Under the pieces are notes generated by a model that searched no databases, had not been told where the DNA came from, and saw nothing but the letters and a program-made list of their open reading frames with translations. A stretch of 64,000 nt of DNA from Paraburkholderia nodosa (GTDB lineage: Bacteria > Pseudomonadota > Gammaproteobacteria > Burkholderiales > Burkholderiaceae), in assembly GCF_001718195.1 (NCBI RefSeq), contig NZ_MCNV01000025.1, positions 47,072 through 111,071 on the forward strand. The letters are read 5' to 3'. Position 1 is the stretch's first letter, and the number at the start of each line of letters is the position of its first letter. Positions 62,100 to 64,000 of this stretch are shown here, one piece after another. Both the position numbers and the translations under genes were made by a program.

Positions 62100-62705
62100 T
62101 TACTTCTTCTCTTCTTCGCCACCTTCAGGCGCGCCCTGTGCCGACGCCGCCGCGCCGCCCGGCGTCACGGGCTTGAACGGGAAGCTGCTGAACATGTTCT
62201 TCGCCTGGTTCTGCATCTGCTCCTGCATCTGCACGAACATGTTCTTCGACTGCTCGATGTAGCTCGTCATCATGCCTTGCATCATCGGCGCCTGCATGTT
62301 CATGAACTGCGACCAGACTTCGGGATTCATCGCGTTGCCTTCGTAAAGGCTCTTCGACTGGTCCGCGAGCTTGTTCTGGATGTCGATGAACGCCTGGATG
62401 TTCTTTTCCAGGTAAGTGCCCATCATGCCCTGCATCGCATGTCCATAGAAACGGATGATCTGCGACAGCATCGATGACGAGAACATCGGCAGACCGCCGC
62501 TTTCCTCTTCGAGAATGATCTGCAGCAGGATGCTGCGCGTCAGATCCTCGTTGGTCTTCGCGTCGATGACCTTGAACTCCTCCTGCTCCAGCACGAGTTG
62601 CTTCACGTCCGTCAACGTGATGTACGTGCTCGTCTCCGTGTCGTACAGCCGACGATTCGGATATTTCTTGATGAGACGTTCGGCGGTTTTCTTTGTAGTC
62701 GTCAT
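62100..62705 (-). CDS. phaR: Polyhydroxyalkanoate synthesis repressor
   Basis: 201 aa. The N-terminal PHB/PHA-accumulation DNA-binding domain (RLIKKYPNRRLYDTETSTYI, DVKQLVLEQEEFKVIDAKTN, with DLTRSILLQII) is followed by a Met/Gln-rich helical region (MQGMMGTYLEKNIQAFIDIQ, SKNMFVQMQEQMQNQAKNMF) and a Gly/Ala tail. It binds PHB granules or DNA to control phasin and granule genes. It follows phaB, with a strong hairpin between. AAGGGCGA lies 4 nt before the ATG. Confidence 0.97.
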   Translation of the reverse strand: MTTTKKTAERLIKKYPNRRLYDTETSTYITLTDVKQLVLEQEEFKVIDAKTNEDLTRSILLQIILEEESGGLPMFSSSMLSQIIRFYGHAMQGMMGTYLEKNIQAFIDIQNKLADQSKSLYEGNAMNPEVWSQFMNMQAPMMQGMMTSYIEQSKNMFVQMQEQMQNQAKNMFSSFPFKPVTPGGAAASAQGAPEGGEEEKK

Positions 62706-62722
62706 GTGTCGCCCTTGTTAGC

Positions 62723-62757
62723 GCCAACGCGCGGCGGCCATTGCCGTCGCGCGTTGG
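62723..62757 (-). promoter_or_regulatory. Strong stem-loop just upstream of phaR
   Basis: Arms CCAACGCGCGGCGGC and GCCGTCGCGCGTTGG pair over 15 bp (one wobble) around a 5-nt loop, 18 bp before the phaR start. No T-run follows, so it is more likely an mRNA-processing or stability element than a terminator. Confidence 0.6.
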
Positions 62758-62854
62758 TCTAGCCCGGAAACGGCCTGCCCCGGTGAGCAAACAGGCCCGC
62801 TGCCGTCCTCGATCCCAGCTTCGCGCGTCCCCTGCAGGCGCGCTGCGCTCGGGA

Positions 62855-63595
62855 TCAGCCCATGTGCAACCCGCCATTCAGCGAGAAGTCAGCACCGGTT
62901 GCGAAGCCTGACTCGTCGGACGCGAGCCACGCCACGATCGACGCGATTTCCTCCGGCGCGCCGAGACGGCGCACGGGAATCGTCGCGACGATCTTTTCCA
63001 GCACGTCGGGACGGATGGACTTCACCATGTCCGTGCCGATATAGCCCGGCGAAACGGTGTTGACCGTCACGCCCTTGGTCGCCACTTCCTGGGCCAGCGC
63101 CATCGTGAAGCCGTGAATGCCGGCCTTGGCCGTGGAATAGTTGGTCTGCCCGAACTGGCCCTTCTGACCGTTCACCGACGAGATGTTGATGATGCGGCCC
63201 CAGCCGCGTTCGACCATGCCGTCGATCACCTGCTTCGTGACGTTGAAGAGGCTCGTGAGATTGGTGTCGATGACGGCCGTCCAGTCTTCACGCGTCATCT
63301 TGCGGAAGACGACGTCGCGCGTAATACCGGCGTTGTTCACGAGCACGTCGATTTCACCGACCTCGGCCTTGACCTTGTCGAACGCCTGGCGCGTCGAATC
63401 CCAGTCGCCCACGTTGCCTTCCGAGGCCACGAAGTCGAAACCGAGCGCCTTCTGGTCTTCCAGCCACTTCGCGCGGCGCGGCGAATGCGGGCCGCAGCCT
63501 GCGACCACCTTGAAACCCTGCTTGGCGAGGCGCTGGCAAATGCCCGTGCCGATGCCGCCCATCCCGCCCGTTACATACGCAATACGCTCTGACAT
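62855..63595 (-). CDS. phaB: Acetoacetyl-CoA reductase
   Basis: 246 aa. An SDR enzyme with NADPH-binding TGGMGGIGTGICQRL at the N-terminus, NNAGITRD near 90, and the catalytic Ser of NISSVNGQKGQFGQ and YSTAK (Tyr153/Lys157 region). It makes (R)-3-hydroxybutyryl-CoA for PHB. GGAG lies 8 nt before the ATG at 63595. It lies between phaA (upstream) and phaR; phaC would lie outside the window. Confidence 0.98.
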   Translation of the reverse strand: MSERIAYVTGGMGGIGTGICQRLAKQGFKVVAGCGPHSPRRAKWLEDQKALGFDFVASEGNVGDWDSTRQAFDKVKAEVGEIDVLVNNAGITRDVVFRKMTREDWTAVIDTNLTSLFNVTKQVIDGMVERGWGRIINISSVNGQKGQFGQTNYSTAKAGIHGFTMALAQEVATKGVTVNTVSPGYIGTDMVKSIRPDVLEKIVATIPVRRLGAPEEIASIVAWLASDESGFATGADFSLNGGLHMG

Positions 63596-63669
63596 AAACC
63601 ACACTCCATTATCGTTTTCCGGCTGCGCCGTTCGCGGTTATTGGTCACCCCGCTGGTCACAAGCGCCGC

Positions 63670-63691
63670 AGCGGACCACTCGCGGTCCGCT
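63670..63691. promoter_or_regulatory. Stem-loop between phaA and phaB
   Basis: AGCGGACC / GGTCCGCT, a perfect 8-bp stem with a 6-nt loop, in the 108-bp phaA-phaB gap. No T-run follows, so it may adjust relative expression rather than terminate. Confidence 0.45.
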
Positions 63692-63703
63692 CCGGCTGTG
63701 ACA

Positions 63704-64000
63704 TCAAGCGCGCTCGAGCGCGAGCGCCACGCCCATGCCGCCGCCGATGCACAGCGAGGCCAGGCCGCGCTTCGCGTCGCGGCGCTGCATTTCGTGCAGC
63801 AGCGTCACGAGAATCCGGCAGCCCGACGCGCCGATCGGGTGACCGATTGCAATCGCCCCGCCGTTCACGTTGATCTTCGACGTGTCCCAGCCCATCTGCT
63901 TGTTCACGGCCAGCGCCTGCGCCGCGAACGCCTCGTTGATCTCCATGAGATCGAGGTCGTTCACCGACCAGCCCGCGCGCTCCAGCGCCCGCTTCGACGC
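63704..64000 (-). CDS. phaA: Acetyl-CoA acetyltransferase PhaA, C-terminal part (cut by window end)
   Basis: The last 98 residues of a thiolase, open to the window edge. They hold MEINEAFAAQALAVNKQMGW, the catalytic His in GHPIGASGCRIL, and the second Cys in LASLCIGGGMGVALALERA. It condenses two acetyl-CoA at the start of PHB synthesis. It is distinct from the BktB-type paralogue 4.7 kb away. It is followed by phaB, 108 bp downstream on the minus strand. Confidence 0.96.
   Translation of the reverse strand, partial: ASKRALERAGWSVNDLDLMEINEAFAAQALAVNKQMGWDTSKINVNGGAIAIGHPIGASGCRILVTLLHEMQRRDAKRGLASLCIGGGMGVALALERA

Overview
The window is high-GC chromosomal DNA of a beta-proteobacterium, most likely Burkholderia sensu lato (Paraburkholderia, Caballeronia or Burkholderia). 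This rests on recognised protein sequences (PurL, trigger factor, ClpP, OmpR, RimO, BktB, PhaR, PhaB) and on gene order such as tig-clpP-clpX-lon-hupB-tRNA-ppiD. It is nearly all core genome. I see no insertion sequence, prophage, integron or CRISPR array, and the genes are tightly packed on both strands.

Layout. 1-9.9 kb: the tail of a BolA-family gene, a secreted parvulin isomerase, a stand-alone Fic protein with a striking operator/promoter, purL, a D-amino-acid dehydrogenase-like FAD oxidase and nnr (NAD(P)HX repair). 10-13.9 kb: pgi, an ABC ATPase (YbbA type) divergent from the esterase tesA, and a small lipoprotein. 14-23.2 kb (minus strand): the protein quality-control block tig, clpP, clpX, lon, hupB, tRNA-Val, tRNA-Asp, ppiD. 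23.6-30.4 kb: glycerate kinase, a MarR regulator with its own operator, tRNA-Leu, a squalene/phytoene-synthase-fold protein with degraded catalytic motifs, a DUF1501/DUF1800 pair and a small secreted protein. 30.6-36 kb: ompR-envZ, a peroxiredoxin, an acyltransferase, ispD-ispF. 36.2-42.8 kb: mfd, argE, a PLP dehydratase, mscL. 42.9-47.4 kb: a three-gene phosphorelay (CHASE3-like kinase, Rcp1-type receiver, hybrid kinase) behind a good promoter. 47.8-55.8 kb: a conserved hypothetical, an AsmA-family protein, a FetA-FetB pair, a secreted hypothetical, an orphan LigD-type primase-polymerase domain and serB. 55.8-64 kb: cystathionine beta-lyase, a secreted hypothetical, the rimO-kdgK-bktB cluster, an orphan antitoxin-like HTH gene, and the phaA-phaB-phaR polyhydroxyalkanoate block cut by the window end.

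The genes cover proteostasis, envelope sensing (OmpR/EnvZ, phosphorelay, AsmA, MscL), central carbon (pgi, kdgK, glycerate kinase, PHA genes) and isoprenoid supply (IspD/IspF). The most interesting non-coding signals are two identical-armed inverted repeats over an apparently leaderless fic promoter, a perfect 16-bp palindrome behind the marR promoter, direct repeats upstream of ompR, and inverted repeats around the argE promoter. No unmistakably new multi-gene system is visible. The best leads are the Fic autoregulatory unit, the orphan primase-polymerase, the possible Tat hitchhiking of the DUF1800 protein and the degenerate squalene-synthase-like protein.
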